A stretch of 11,654 nt of DNA from Chloroflexota bacterium. GTDB lineage: Bacteria > Chloroflexota > Dehalococcoidia > Bin125. The notes beneath the pieces were generated by a model. That model was given only the letters and a program-made list of their open reading frames with translations. It was not told the origin of the DNA and ran no database searches. Positions 1-7,738 of this stretch are shown here, piece by piece; position 1 is the first letter of the stretch; every line of letters starts with the position of its first letter. The translations under genes and the position numbers were made by a program. Where the stretch lies: NCBI GenBank assembly GCA_026705105.1, contig JAPPBK010000294.1, positions 1-11,654 on the forward strand, written 5' to 3'.

Positions 1-1960
1 TGATCAGACCGGTCACGACGTCGACGGAGGGTCGTTGCGTCGCCACGACGAGGTGAATGCCGACCGCTCGGGCAAGCTGCGCCAGGCGAACCAACTGACC
101 TTCGACATCCGCTGCCGCCGCCATCATCATGTCGGCAAGTTCGTCCAACACCACAACCCAGTACGGCATTCGCCGCGAGATGTGCTCCAACTGGTTAAAG
201 GCGATGATGTTTCGCGCGTGGTGCTCTTCAAGCTGCCGATATCGCCTCTCCATCTCCGCAACCACGACCCCCAGCACAGATACCACCTCATCCGGCTCGG
301 TCACGACGTGCGAAAAGGCGAGGTGCGGCGCGCGACCGTAGTTGGTCAGTTCCACTCGCTTCGGGTCCACGAGAATCAGTCGAACCTCCTCCGGAGACAT
401 CTGCATCAACAGCGACGAGATGATCGTGTTGATGCAGACCGACTTGCCCGAACCGGTCGCGCCGGCGATCAGCACATGCGGCATCCGGGTCAGGTCGGCA
501 ATCACCGGATTGCCGCGAACGTCGCGTCCCAGGGCAATCGGCAAACCATCCTTGGACGCCATGGCGGCGAACTCATCCGACTCGATCAGCCCGCGCAGCG
601 CGACGATTCGCCGATCCGGGTTCGGCACCTCGACGCCCACAATCGGCTGACCGGGCACCGGCGCTTCGATCCGGATCGAGGGCGCGGCCAGCGCCAGGGC
701 GAGGTCGTCGGCCAGCCGCGTGATCCGGTTGACCCGTACCCGCGTCCGCGAGACCTCCTCGGTCTGCGTCACCGGCTGCCCGTGTTCGTCGACGGTCGCA
801 GCGCCCGAAGCGTCTCTGACCGCCACCTGCCGCGTCTTCACCTCCCAGCCGGGCTCAACCCCGAACTGCGTGATCGCCGGTCCCTCGTTGATCTGGGTCA
901 CCTTCGCGTCCACGCCGAACGAAGCCAGCGTCCGGATGATGATCGCCGCCTGCTGCTCGGCGCCCGAACGCAGAGTCAGAGCCGGATCCTCGTCCAGCAG
1001 ATTGATCGGCGGCAGCCGCCAGCCGTCGGCGGCGGTCCGATCGAGCGTGCGCAGCAACGACGGCGGCTCGGAAGCCGCAGTCGGCAGCTGCGGTTGTTCG
1101 GTCTGCGCCGCCTCGGTCGGCTCCTCCGACAGCGGCGGCCAGGCCTCCTTCGACTGAGCGGGCAGATGTTCAGACGCCGGCGACTGGTCTCCGGCTGGCT
1201 GTAGCGATGTCGGGTTCTGCGCAAGAGAGCGCGGCGAGGACGCGTCGTCCCGGTCGCCCTGGTCGCTACTGCGAATCGTGCGGATTGCCTCCCAGACCTC
1301 ACGGCCGATCCAGAACAGCATCAGCCGGAGCCGATCCAGGAACCACACAAAACCGAGCCACAGGCCGCGCGCCAACGACGCTAGGGCGAGCGGACCCTTC
1401 TCGCGGACTTCGCGCCCCAATCGCTTGAATCCGTCTTCAATCGCCTGGCGCGCCTTGCGCGCCAGGCGTCTGGTCGTTCCCGGCGCGATCAACACGAACG
1501 CAACGCCCAACGCGACCACGATTACGAGCCAGCCGATCGGTGAATCCAACCAACCGCCGACGCGTCCGCCTGCTCCATAGGGGGAGAGCGACACGCCGCC
1601 CAACGATTGCTCCAGGGAGATCGCCCCGGCAACGCCCCACAGCGCGAGCAGCGCCAGCGCGCCGCCTGCGCAGCGCAGCAACAGCCGTCTATCGCTGCGC
1701 ACCCGCTTGCGCGCCCGATCCACACCCAGCAACGCTCCGGCCAGCGCCACGGCAACGGCGACGAGATACACCCCGCCGCCCAATGACTCAATCACACTCC
1801 GGCGCAGATCGGACAGCGGCAGCGAACCGAGCGTCGCCCAGGCGGCAAACACAGCCGCCAGACCTATCAGCAGCGCTCCGCCGACGTTTCGCAAGTGCGT
1901 CGCCAACCAGAGCGACACACGGTCAGGCAGCGCCCGACGGGAAGCCGATCGTTTCGCCAT
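1..1960 (-). CDS. ftsK: DNA translocase FtsK (N-terminal 653 residues, 3' end outside window)
   Basis: Membrane-anchored ATP-driven DNA pump that moves chromosome ends through the division septum and, in the family, activates XerC/D at dif. The frame is open from an ATG at 1960 to the left edge, so the end of the motor and the C-terminal gamma DNA-reading domain are missing. Hydrophobic segments lie near residues 26-48, 62-80, 93-115 and 142-160. A Pro/Glu/Gln-rich linker follows (about 235-300), then the alpha/beta motor. Walker A is GATGSGKS (500-507), Walker B is VVVLDELAD (602-610), followed by the ATQRPS signature (640-645). About 33 residues (roughly 373-405) are extra between the GPAITQFGVEP and RVRVNRI segments compared with Escherichia coli-type FtsK. 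No Shine-Dalgarno is visible before the ATG; a -10-like hexamer sits 6 nt upstream. RNase J ends 48 nt upstream. Identification is very secure. Confidence 0.96.
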   Translation of the reverse strand, partial: MAKRSASRRALPDRVSLWLATHLRNVGGALLIGLAAVFAAWATLGSLPLSDLRRSVIESLGGGVYLVAVAVALAGALLGVDRARKRVRSDRRLLLRCAGGALALLALWGVAGAISLEQSLGGVSLSPYGAGGRVGGWLDSPIGWLVIVVALGVAFVLIAPGTTRRLARKARQAIEDGFKRLGREVREKGPLALASLARGLWLGFVWFLDRLRLMLFWIGREVWEAIRTIRSSDQGDRDDASSPRSLAQNPTSLQPAGDQSPASEHLPAQSKEAWPPLSEEPTEAAQTEQPQLPTAASEPPSLLRTLDRTAADGWRLPPINLLDEDPALTLRSGAEQQAAIIIRTLASFGVDAKVTQINEGPAITQFGVEPGWEVKTRQVAVRDASGAATVDEHGQPVTQTEEVSRTRVRVNRITRLADDLALALAAPSIRIEAPVPGQPIVGVEVPNPDRRIVALRGLIESDEFAAMASKDGLPIALGRDVRGNPVIADLTRMPHVLIAGATGSGKSVCINTIISSLLMQMSPEEVRLILVDPKRVELTNYGRAPHLAFSHVVTEPDEVVSVLGVVVAEMERRYRQLEEHHARNIIAFNQLEHISRRMPYWVVVLDELADMMMAAAADVEGQLVRLAQLARAVGIHLVVATQRPSVDVVTGLI
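1442..1468. repeat. Perfect 12-bp inverted repeat inside ftsK
   Basis: The arms 1442-1453 (cgcctggcgcgc) and 1457-1468 are exact reverse complements around a 3-nt loop (ctt). It lies within the ftsK coding sequence, in the basic stretch after the last N-terminal membrane segment (around residues 165-173, RLARKARQA). It could form a stable RNA hairpin in the ftsK message or be a protein-binding palindrome. It may also simply reflect Arg/Ala-rich coding in G+C-rich DNA. Confidence 0.7.
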
Positions 1961-1966
1961 ACACCC

Positions 1967-1996
1967 GTTGTATCGCCCCGCATGCAGGATCGCCAA
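1967..1996 (-). promoter_or_regulatory. Candidate ftsK promoter, possibly leaderless
   Basis: On the minus strand TTGGCG (1996-1991) and TACAAC (1972-1967) are separated by 18 nt, each matching the sigma-70 consensus at 4 of 6 positions. The -10 ends 6 nt before the ftsK ATG, so transcription would begin at or very near the A of the start codon. It lies in the 48-nt gap after the RNase J stop. This is pattern matching only. Confidence 0.4.
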
Positions 1997-2008
1997 CAGC
2001 AACGTCGG

Positions 2009-3700
2009 TCAGACCTGCACGGCCACCACTACCACCATAGGACGTTGCCGCGTCTCGCGCCGAACGTAGGTCGAGACTTCCTGTTGCACCTGGCGTTTGC
2101 GCTTCTCCCAGGTCGTCAACTTGGTCGCGTTCGGCTTTGAACGCAGCACGTCGCGCGCCACCTGCGCCGCTCCGACTCGCAAGTGCTCCGCGGCGTGCAT
2201 CTCGGCAAAGCCCCGCGATGTGACTTCGACATCGCCGGTCATCGCGCCCGACTCGCCGTTCACAGCCACCGCGATCAGGATGAAGCCGTCGTCCGCCAGT
2301 TTCTGACGGTCGCGGATGATCGCGCGGTCCACACCGCCCACGTTTTCGCCGTCCACGTACACATACTCGGCCGGAATCTGGTCGACCACCTCCGAGTCAT
2401 TTGCCGTGAGTTCGAGCACGTCGCCGTCGAGCAGGATGTGCAGGCCTTCGTCCGGCACGCCCATCGACTGGGCCAGCCGCCCGTGCAGCACCAGGTGGCG
2501 AAACTCGCCGTGAATCGGCACGAACGCGCTCGGATTGGTCAACGAAATGACCGTCTTCAGCTCCTCCTGCGCCGCATGACCGCGCACGTGCACATGTTCG
2601 TGTCCCGACGCCACTGACACGACTTCGACGCCGCGCCGGTAGAGGTTGTTCATCGTGTTGTTGACCGCCGCCTCATTTCCCGGAATCGGCGATGACGACA
2701 AGACCACGGTGTCCCCCGATTTCAGCGTCACCTCGCGATGCGAACCGGTCGCCATGCGCGAGAGCGCCGACATCGGCTCGCCCTGCGCGCCGGTGCAGAT
2801 AATCACCGTGTTCTCATCGTGCGCCGAGCCCAGGTCCGTGATCGGTCGCAGACGCCGCTCGTCGGCAGCCACGTAGCCAAGCTCGAGCGACATCTCGATG
2901 TTCTTCTCCATCGAGCGTCCGGTTGCATACACGACGCGGCCCGACTCCTCGGCCGCATCCACGATCTGTTGGATGCGCGCGATCTGCGAGGCGAAGGTCG
3001 CGATGATCACGCGGCCGGGCGCGGTCAACAACAGCTGTGCCAGCGCCTCGCCGACCACCGCTTCGGACGGCGTAACGCCCGGCTGGTCGGCGTATGTCGA
3101 ATCGGAGCAGAGCAAGCGCACGCCTTCCCGCCCATACGCCGCGAGTTGTTGCAGGTCGGTCTGTTCCGACATCACCGGTGTGTGGTCGATCTTGAAGTCG
3201 CCGGTATGCACTACCAGCCCCGCCGGGGTGCGCAGCGCGATGCCGAAGGCGTCCGGAATCGAGTGGGCGACCGGATAGAACTCCGCCGTGATGGTGCCAA
3301 AGTCAAAGCTCGACCCTGTACCCGCCTCGATCATGTGGGCGTCAAGAATCCCCGACTCTTCCAGCCGCCAGCCGATCAAACCGAGGGCCAGCGGCGAGCC
3401 GTAGATCGGCGCCTGCAGCTGCGGCAGCAGAAACCGCAACGCGCCAATGTGATCCTCATGTCCGTGGGTGATCAGGTAGCCGCGCAACTTGTCGCGCCGC
3501 TCCAGCACGTAGGAGGCGTCGGGAATGATGTAATCAACCCCGTGCATGTCGTCGGAGGGAAACAGCAACCCGGCATCGACGACGACCATGTCCTCGGCCG
3601 TCTCGTAGACCATCATGTTTCGCCCGATCTCGCCCAGCCCACCCAGCGGCACCACGCGAAGCGCGCCCTCGGCTACGTCCGACAGGCCAGCCACGTTCAC
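2009..3700 (-). CDS. rnj: Ribonuclease J (metallo-beta-lactamase/beta-CASP nuclease)
   Basis: Cytoplasmic RNase with 5'-3' exonuclease and endonuclease activity in its family, central to mRNA decay and rRNA maturation in bacteria lacking RNase E. The 563 residues match the usual length. Metal-binding motif HGHEDH is at 79-84, with H146 (PVAHSIPD) and D168 (HTGDFKID) completing the lactamase core. The beta-CASP part includes SDSTYAD (199-205), GHEHVHVRGHA (366-376) and PIHGEF (395-400). The C-terminal domain ends in a beta strand near RPMVVVV. The 5' end is ambiguous: GTG at 3700 or GTG at 3694. A GAGG (3703-3700) lies 5 nt before the second but overlaps the first, so a start at 3694 is slightly favoured on ribosome-binding grounds. 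The gene begins 20 nt after the uracil-DNA glycosylase stop, so the two are probably co-transcribed. Confidence 0.96.
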   Translation of the reverse strand: MNVAGLSDVAEGALRVVPLGGLGEIGRNMMVYETAEDMVVVDAGLLFPSDDMHGVDYIIPDASYVLERRDKLRGYLITHGHEDHIGALRFLLPQLQAPIYGSPLALGLIGWRLEESGILDAHMIEAGTGSSFDFGTITAEFYPVAHSIPDAFGIALRTPAGLVVHTGDFKIDHTPVMSEQTDLQQLAAYGREGVRLLCSDSTYADQPGVTPSEAVVGEALAQLLLTAPGRVIIATFASQIARIQQIVDAAEESGRVVYATGRSMEKNIEMSLELGYVAADERRLRPITDLGSAHDENTVIICTGAQGEPMSALSRMATGSHREVTLKSGDTVVLSSSPIPGNEAAVNNTMNNLYRRGVEVVSVASGHEHVHVRGHAAQEELKTVISLTNPSAFVPIHGEFRHLVLHGRLAQSMGVPDEGLHILLDGDVLELTANDSEVVDQIPAEYVYVDGENVGGVDRAIIRDRQKLADDGFILIAVAVNGESGAMTGDVEVTSRGFAEMHAAEHLRVGAAQVARDVLRSKPNATKLTTWEKRKRQVQQEVSTYVRRETRQRPMVVVVAVQV

Positions 3701-3720
3701 CTCAATCCATGCAGTTGTCG

Positions 3721-4356
3721 TCAGAGCAGCGAACGCTGCGAATCGTCATCCTCGGTCGTCCCGTGCGAGTGTCCGACCTGGACCGGCGCGATCTCCGGGC
3801 GATCCGCTTGAGCCAGGAGCGGGGGGATCAATGCGAAATCCTGGCGCAGCGTCTCCATCAGGTTGGAGTTCCGCAGCGCCGCCGCCGGGTGATAGACAGG
3901 CAGGATTAGCCACGGCCCGGCCTGGAACGGCTGGCCTCGTGTCTCGCCCATCCTCGCCTCGGGCAGGAAGTACTGCGTCGCGAACCGCCCCAGCAGCACG
4001 ATCAGCTTCGGTCGGATGCCCTCGATCTGTTCGCGCAGGTAGACCTCGCAGCAGCCGATCTCGTCCGGCATCGGGTCGCGATTGTTGGGCGGCCGGCATT
4101 TGACCACGTTGGCGACGAATACCTGCGGTCGGCTGAGTCCGATCCCCGCCAGCAGGTCGTCCAGCAACTGTCCCGCGCGGCCGACGAAGGGCCGCCCCTG
4201 CTGGTCCTCGTTTGCGCCCGGCGCTTCGCCGATGAACATCAACTCGGCATCGGGATCGCCGTCGCCCGGCACCGTCAGCGTTCGACCCTCATGCAGCCGG
4301 CATGCAGTGCATCCGGCAATCTTGGCATTCAACAGTTCCAACAGTTGAGCATCCAC
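3721..4356 (-). CDS. Uracil-DNA glycosylase, family 4 (iron-sulfur type)
   Basis: Removes uracil from DNA, arising from cytosine deamination or dUTP incorporation, as the first step of base excision repair. The 211 residues show the family 4 layout. C16 and C19 (CTAC), C87 (VVKC) and C102 or C103 fit the four ligands of a [4Fe-4S] cluster. Motif A is GEAPGANEDQQGRPFVG (43-59) and motif B HPAAALRN (156-163). The last 25 or so residues are polar and divergent. The start is a GTG at 4356 with no clear Shine-Dalgarno; TAGACT lies 6 nt upstream, so the gene may have its own leaderless promoter. It follows a palindromic repeat downstream of tatC and precedes RNase J by 20 nt. The family is common in thermophiles and many high-G+C bacteria. 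Confidence 0.94.
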   Translation of the reverse strand: MDAQLLELLNAKIAGCTACRLHEGRTLTVPGDGDPDAELMFIGEAPGANEDQQGRPFVGRAGQLLDDLLAGIGLSRPQVFVANVVKCRPPNNRDPMPDEIGCCEVYLREQIEGIRPKLIVLLGRFATQYFLPEARMGETRGQPFQAGPWLILPVYHPAAALRNSNLMETLRQDFALIPPLLAQADRPEIAPVQVGHSHGTTEDDDSQRSLL

Positions 4357-4362
4357 GCCGCC

Positions 4363-4368
4363 AGTCTA
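4363..4368 (-). promoter_or_regulatory. -10-like hexamer 6 nt before the uracil-DNA glycosylase GTG
   Basis: TAGACT on the minus strand, separated by GGCGGC from the GTG start codon. It matches TATAAT at 4 of 6 positions and the TAnnnT form. No -35 is recognisable upstream, where the palindromic repeat begins. The position would place the transcript start at the start codon. Confidence 0.4.
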
Positions 4369-4383
4369 CGCCCACATCTCGAT

Positions 4384-4436
4384 CCCCTCTCCCCGCGCGG
4401 AGCGGGAGGAGATGTCCCGTAGGGGCAGAGGGGGGC
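4384..4436. repeat. G+C-rich palindromic intergenic repeat, copy A
   Basis: Lies in the 118-nt gap between the tatC stop and the uracil-DNA glycosylase start. It begins cccctctcc, has a gcgcggagcg centre, then ggagatg, and ends with cagaggggggc. The outer arms cccctct (4384-4390) and agagggg (4427-4433) are exact complements. It is a divergent member of the family found twice nearly intact around rnhA. It has no T-rich tract, so it is not a classical intrinsic terminator, although the hairpin could protect or delimit the tatC transcript. Confidence 0.75.
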
Positions 4437-4474
4437 ACCGGCCGCGAACCCTACGCAAGCGCGCTCTTCACCTA

Positions 4475-5353
4475 CTACGCCGGCTGGCCGTCGGGCTCGT
4501 CGTCATCCAGGTCCGACTCGATCACCGGGATCACCGTCCGGTGTTCCACCAACCGCACCAGCAGCACGCCAAGGATGAACAGACCCAGCGTCGGCACCGC
4601 GACGAAGGTCTGGGTGACCGGATCGATCGAGGGCGTGATCAGCGCCGCCAGGAGGAACGAGCCGATGATCGCCCAGCGCCACATGCCCAGCAAACGCTTC
4701 GATGTGACCAGCCCGATCGCCCCCAACCCCATCAGGAAGAGCGGCAGCTCGAACACGATCCCGGTCCAGACCACGAAGCGAGTCAGCATGTCGATGTAGT
4801 TGTTGATCCGCACCTGCGGATCGGCGATTTCCTGGCCGAAGTTGAGCAAGAAGTTCAGCGCCGGAGGCCAGCCGATGAAAAACGCGAATGCGCCGCCGCA
4901 GGCGAACGCGATCGTGGCCAGACCGACGATCGGCATGATCCACTTTTGCTCGTTGCGCGTCAGTCCCGGGTGGATGAAGGCGTAGATCTGGTAGACGATC
5001 ACGGGCATCGCGCCGGCCAGGCCGAGCATCAGTGAGATCTTGATGTAGGCGCCGATGAAGCCCAGCAACTCCGTGTAGATCGGGCGAAACTCCGGCAACG
5101 CCTCGCGTCCCGGTCCCAGCAGGTAGTCGAGAATCGTCGATGCGAACACCAGCGTGATCACGGTCGTCAGCACGAGCGTCAGCACCGTAACCGTGAGGCG
5201 CTGGCGGATCTCATTGAGATGCTCGCCCAGCGTTAACTCGCGGCCTTCGGGATCATCCGGGGGCTGGTCGCCAAACTCGTCCGCAACCACGTCGAACTCC
5301 GCCATATCGGGCGGTTCCGGAACCTCGCTCGCGGGGACAGGTTGCGTAGCCAT
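4475..5353 (-). CDS. tatC: Sec-independent protein translocase TatC
   Basis: Polytopic core of the twin-arginine translocase, which recognises RR signal peptides and exports folded proteins across the cytoplasmic membrane. The 292 residues begin with an acidic, proline-rich extension (about 1-40) before the diagnostic LGEHLNEIRQRL (42-53). Six membrane spans follow, near 54-76, 98-126, 139-163, 190-212, 226-240 and 248-268. The conserved FELP (201-204) carries the glutamate typical of the family, and FIHPGLTRNEQKW (126-138) is the conserved cytoplasmic loop. The C-terminal tail is acidic (DLDDDEPD). The gene ends in tandem TAG codons. It starts 36 nt after the tatA-like gene stop, forming a tatA-tatC unit, with only a weak GGTGG before the ATG. 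Confidence 0.97.
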   Translation of the reverse strand: MATQPVPASEVPEPPDMAEFDVVADEFGDQPPDDPEGRELTLGEHLNEIRQRLTVTVLTLVLTTVITLVFASTILDYLLGPGREALPEFRPIYTELLGFIGAYIKISLMLGLAGAMPVIVYQIYAFIHPGLTRNEQKWIMPIVGLATIAFACGGAFAFFIGWPPALNFLLNFGQEIADPQVRINNYIDMLTRFVVWTGIVFELPLFLMGLGAIGLVTSKRLLGMWRWAIIGSFLLAALITPSIDPVTQTFVAVPTLGLFILGVLLVRLVEHRTVIPVIESDLDDDEPDGQPA

Positions 5354-5389
5354 CAGCAGTCAACCACCAGAGTCGTCGTCGGCACGGGG

Positions 5390-5986
5390 CTAGCGGGCGT
5401 CGCGCTCGGCGCGGTCTTCGTGGTCGGTGAGCCGCCGCCGACGATTGAGTGAGATCACGTTCGACGGTCGCGCCGGTTCCGCCGACTCCGCGCCCGCCCT
5501 CGAACCGTCCGATCCGTCATCGGCGGCCGCGACCGCCGTCGCGCGCCGCGGTCGCACGACCGGCCGCCGACGCACGCGCCGGGTGCGGCGCATCTCCGAC
5601 TCGGTCACGCCGCCGTCGGCGCGGGTAGACGGCGCTGCGTCCGACTCTTGCTCGCCTCCTCCGTCGCGAGCGGCTTCAATCGCCTCTTCGGTCATCGTCT
5701 CCGCGTCCTGCACCGCGCCGCGCACGTCTTCTCCCGCCTGCTGTATGTCCGCGCGGATGTCGGCGTCAATCTGCTGCAACTCGAAGCGCTGCTCGATGAA
5801 CTCCTCGCGAACTTCCTCAAAGTCGGTCAGATACTCGTCGCGAAAGTCGCGCGCGTGCTCGCGCAGCTCGCGGATCGCGCGGCCGAACTGCCCGGCGATC
5901 TCGGGAAGCTTGCCCGGACCGAAGATTAATGCCGCGAGCAGCAGCACGACCAGAATCTCAGGGATGCCGACGCCAAAGATGTTCAT
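5390..5986 (-). CDS. tatA: TatA/TatB-family twin-arginine translocase subunit
   Basis: Single-span subunit of the Tat export machine; in the family it forms or organises the translocation pore with TatC. The N-terminus has the expected short periplasmic segment with GIPE (7-10), one hydrophobic span (about 11-22), the FGPGKLPEI hinge (22-30) and an amphipathic helix (31-48). A long charged helical region follows to about residue 108. The tail is unusual for TatA: at 198 residues it is TatB-sized and carries a strongly basic cluster (RRTRRVRRRPVVRPRR, 133-148) and a second RRRR at 182-185. Whether it acts as TatA, TatB or both cannot be settled here; no other tatA/B is present in the window. 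ATG start, no Shine-Dalgarno, with TACGCT 8 nt upstream. It follows acpP after an 82-nt gap and precedes tatC. Confidence 0.9.
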   Translation of the reverse strand: MNIFGVGIPEILVVLLLAALIFGPGKLPEIAGQFGRAIRELREHARDFRDEYLTDFEEVREEFIEQRFELQQIDADIRADIQQAGEDVRGAVQDAETMTEEAIEAARDGGGEQESDAAPSTRADGGVTESEMRRTRRVRRRPVVRPRRATAVAAADDGSDGSRAGAESAEPARPSNVISLNRRRRLTDHEDRAERDAR

Positions 5987-5994
5987 CGGCAGTC

Positions 5995-6000
5995 AGCGTA
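5995..6000 (-). promoter_or_regulatory. -10-like hexamer 8 nt before tatA ATG
   Basis: TACGCT on the minus strand, 8 nt before the ATG at 5986 and within the 82-nt acpP-tatA gap. It fits TAnnnT. No -35 is recognisable and no Shine-Dalgarno intervenes, so a near-leaderless tatA transcript is possible. The same gap contains the 10-bp palindrome gcagcgctgc and alternating GC, but no T-tract terminator for acpP. Confidence 0.35.
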
Positions 6001-6068
6001 CCCGATTGCGCCGAGCCGGCCGCTCACGTAGGCCGCGCGCGCAGCGCTGCATAACGCAGGTTCGAGCG

Positions 6069-6326
6069 TTACTCCTTGGGCACACCTTTGCCAACGAGGA
6101 AGTCGATCGCGTCCTGCACGGTGCCGATCCCCTCGGCATCTTCGTCCGAGATCTCCAGGTTCGGTACTTCGTCGCGGAACTCGTCCTCGAACGACATGAT
6201 CAACTCGACCAGGTCGAGCGAATCCGCGCCCAGGTCATCGACAAAGGACGCTTCCGGCGTCACGTCGTCCGGGTCAGCCGAAAGCTGATCGACGATGATG
6301 TCCTTGATTCGATCAAACAGTGCCAT
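6069..6326 (-). CDS. acpP: Acyl carrier protein
   Basis: Small acidic cytoplasmic carrier of growing acyl chains in type II fatty-acid synthesis. The 85 residues contain the LGADSLDLVELIM motif; S36 is the expected site for the 4'-phosphopantetheine arm. The N-terminal helix (MALFDRIKDIIVDQL) and the acidic helix around 43-55 (IMSFEDEFRDEVP) are typical, and the length is normal. The ATG at 6326 lies 15 nt after the nusB stop, so acpP is the promoter-distal member of the yceD-rpmF-fabD-nusB-acpP group. The Shine-Dalgarno is weak. The pairing with fabD, which loads malonyl onto ACP, makes functional sense. Confidence 0.98.
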   Translation of the reverse strand: MALFDRIKDIIVDQLSADPDDVTPEASFVDDLGADSLDLVELIMSFEDEFRDEVPNLEISDEDAEGIGTVQDAIDFLVGKGVPKE

Positions 6327-6341
6327 ACCGCCGTCTTTCGT

Positions 6342-6800
6342 CTACTCCGCAGTCCCAGCCTGCAGACGGTTGCGAGTGATCGCGCCCAACACCCCGCTGA
6401 CAAATCTGCGGCTGCCGTCGTCGCCGAAGCGTTTGGCCAGCGACACGGCCTGTCGGACCGCCGTGTTCGGGCGTACCGCGCCATTATCGAAGAGCATTTC
6501 ATACAGCGCAATGCGCAGCACGGTCAGATCAACCAACGCCATCTCGTCCAGTGGCAGCCGATCGGCCGTCTCCTCGATCAACTGGTCCAGCTCCTCGCGC
6601 CGCTCGATGACGCCCGCGACCAGCCGCGCCGCCCGCTCCGCCCGGTCCACCGACATCGGCGCAACTTCGTGGGCGCGGCGCAGCGCCGTAGTCGCGCGGA
6701 TGACGCCGAACTCCGCCTCGAACAGCGCGCAGAAGGCGCGAACCCTCGCATTGTCCTCTGCGTCGGGCCGGATCGGCGCTCGTCTTCCGCTAGCCGCCAA
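6342..6800 (-). CDS. nusB: Transcription antitermination factor NusB
   Basis: All-helical RNA-binding factor that with NusE/S10 nucleates the antitermination complex on boxA of rRNA transcripts. The 152 residues are of normal size. The C-terminal half is clearly NusB: DLTVLRIALYEMLF (91-104), TAVRQAVSLAKRFG (113-126) and RRFVSGVLGAI (131-141). The asparagine usual in FVNGVL is serine here. The N-terminal half, which normally has the basic RNA-contacting helix, is more divergent. The start is a rare TTG at 6800, overlapping the end of fabD by 11 nt. GGGAG (6809-6805) sits 4 nt upstream, and no ATG or GTG occurs between the preceding in-frame stop and the conserved region. The overlap implies translational coupling with fabD. 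Confidence 0.92.
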   Translation of the reverse strand: MAASGRRAPIRPDAEDNARVRAFCALFEAEFGVIRATTALRRAHEVAPMSVDRAERAARLVAGVIERREELDQLIEETADRLPLDEMALVDLTVLRIALYEMLFDNGAVRPNTAVRQAVSLAKRFGDDGSRRFVSGVLGAITRNRLQAGTAE

Positions 6801-7737
6801 CGCTCTCCCGATCGCTGATGTTCACCAATTCCGGCATCGCGGGCAGCTTGAGCGGTCGCAGGGTTGTGCGAACCAGCCCGGTTAACACCTTGCCCGGACC
6901 CATCTCGACGTAGCGCTCGACACCCATCTCCTGCATCTTCAGGACGGTGTCGCGCCAGCGCACCGGACGCCGAATCTGCGCCGCCAGGTCGGACCTCACA
7001 TCGCCCGCCGTGGTCAGGAGTTCAGCCGACACGTTGCCGACGACCGGCGTCGCCGGGTCGGACACGTCGGCCTGCGCGATGATCGGCCCCATCGCATCGG
7101 CCGCAGGCGCCATCAGCGACGAATGAAACGCGCCGCCGACATTGAGCATCACCACACGTCGCGCGCCGCGTTCCTCCGCCAGCTTGGCCGCCTGCTCGAC
7201 CGCCGGTACGGTCCCGCCGACTACGATTTGACCGGTCGCGTTCAGATTGCAGACTTCCGCCCCCGTCTCTGCGCAGACCGCTTCGACATCCGCCTCGTCC
7301 ATGCCCAGCACCGCCGCCAGCGTGCCCGGGTTCTCTTCGCCAGCGGCCTGCATCAGCTCGCCGCGTCTTGCGACCAGTCGCACCGCTTCGGACACCGTCA
7401 GCGAACCTGCCGCCACCAGGGCCGAGTACTCGCCCATGCTGTGCCCGGCTGCGCAGACCGGCTCAGCAGTCAACGCCTCGTGGCCCGCGACCGTCGCCGC
7501 GCGCCAGGCCGCCAGTGAGGTGACGAGAATCGCCGGTTGCGTATTGACGGTCTCGCGCAGGACTTCGTCGGGTCCCTCGAAAATCACGCTCGATAACGAA
7601 CGACCCAGCGCGTCGTCCGCCTCCTCGAAGATCTCGCGCGCTTCCGGGTACAAGTCGTGGAGGTCGCGGCCCATGCCCACCTCTTGCGCGCCCTGGCCGG
7701 GAAACAGCCAGGCGGTCGCAGAACCGCCCTCGGACAC
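6790..7737 (-). CDS. fabD: Malonyl-CoA:ACP transacylase FabD
   Basis: Transfers malonyl from CoA to acyl carrier protein, supplying the extender unit for fatty-acid elongation. The 315 residues match the family. GQGAQ (14-18) is the N-terminal loop, GHSMG (98-102) carries the nucleophile S100, R125 in LVARRGELMQ is the malonate-binding arginine, and H205 in GGAFHSSLM is the catalytic histidine. GTG start at 7737, with GGAGG (7748-7744) placed 6 nt upstream inside the last codons of rpmF, so the ribosome-binding site decides this start. The gap to the rpmF stop is 1 nt and nusB overlaps the 3' end by 11 nt; all three are probably one translationally coupled transcript. Confidence 0.97.
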   Translation of the reverse strand: MSEGGSATAWLFPGQGAQEVGMGRDLHDLYPEAREIFEEADDALGRSLSSVIFEGPDEVLRETVNTQPAILVTSLAAWRAATVAGHEALTAEPVCAAGHSMGEYSALVAAGSLTVSEAVRLVARRGELMQAAGEENPGTLAAVLGMDEADVEAVCAETGAEVCNLNATGQIVVGGTVPAVEQAAKLAEERGARRVVMLNVGGAFHSSLMAPAADAMGPIIAQADVSDPATPVVGNVSAELLTTAGDVRSDLAAQIRRPVRWRDTVLKMQEMGVERYVEMGPGKVLTGLVRTTLRPLKLPAMPELVNISDRESVGG

Positions 7738-7738
7738 G

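Noticed and set aside
35..1204. 389-codon open frame on the plus strand opposite ftsK
   Set aside because: Its translation is Arg/His/Asp-rich with no recognisable domain, and the minus strand encodes unmistakable FtsK with Walker motifs over the same bases.
5427..6818. 463-codon plus-strand open frame across tatA, acpP and nusB
   Set aside because: It runs antisense over three well-identified genes and is rich in Arg/Ser; a typical by-product of G+C-rich codon usage.
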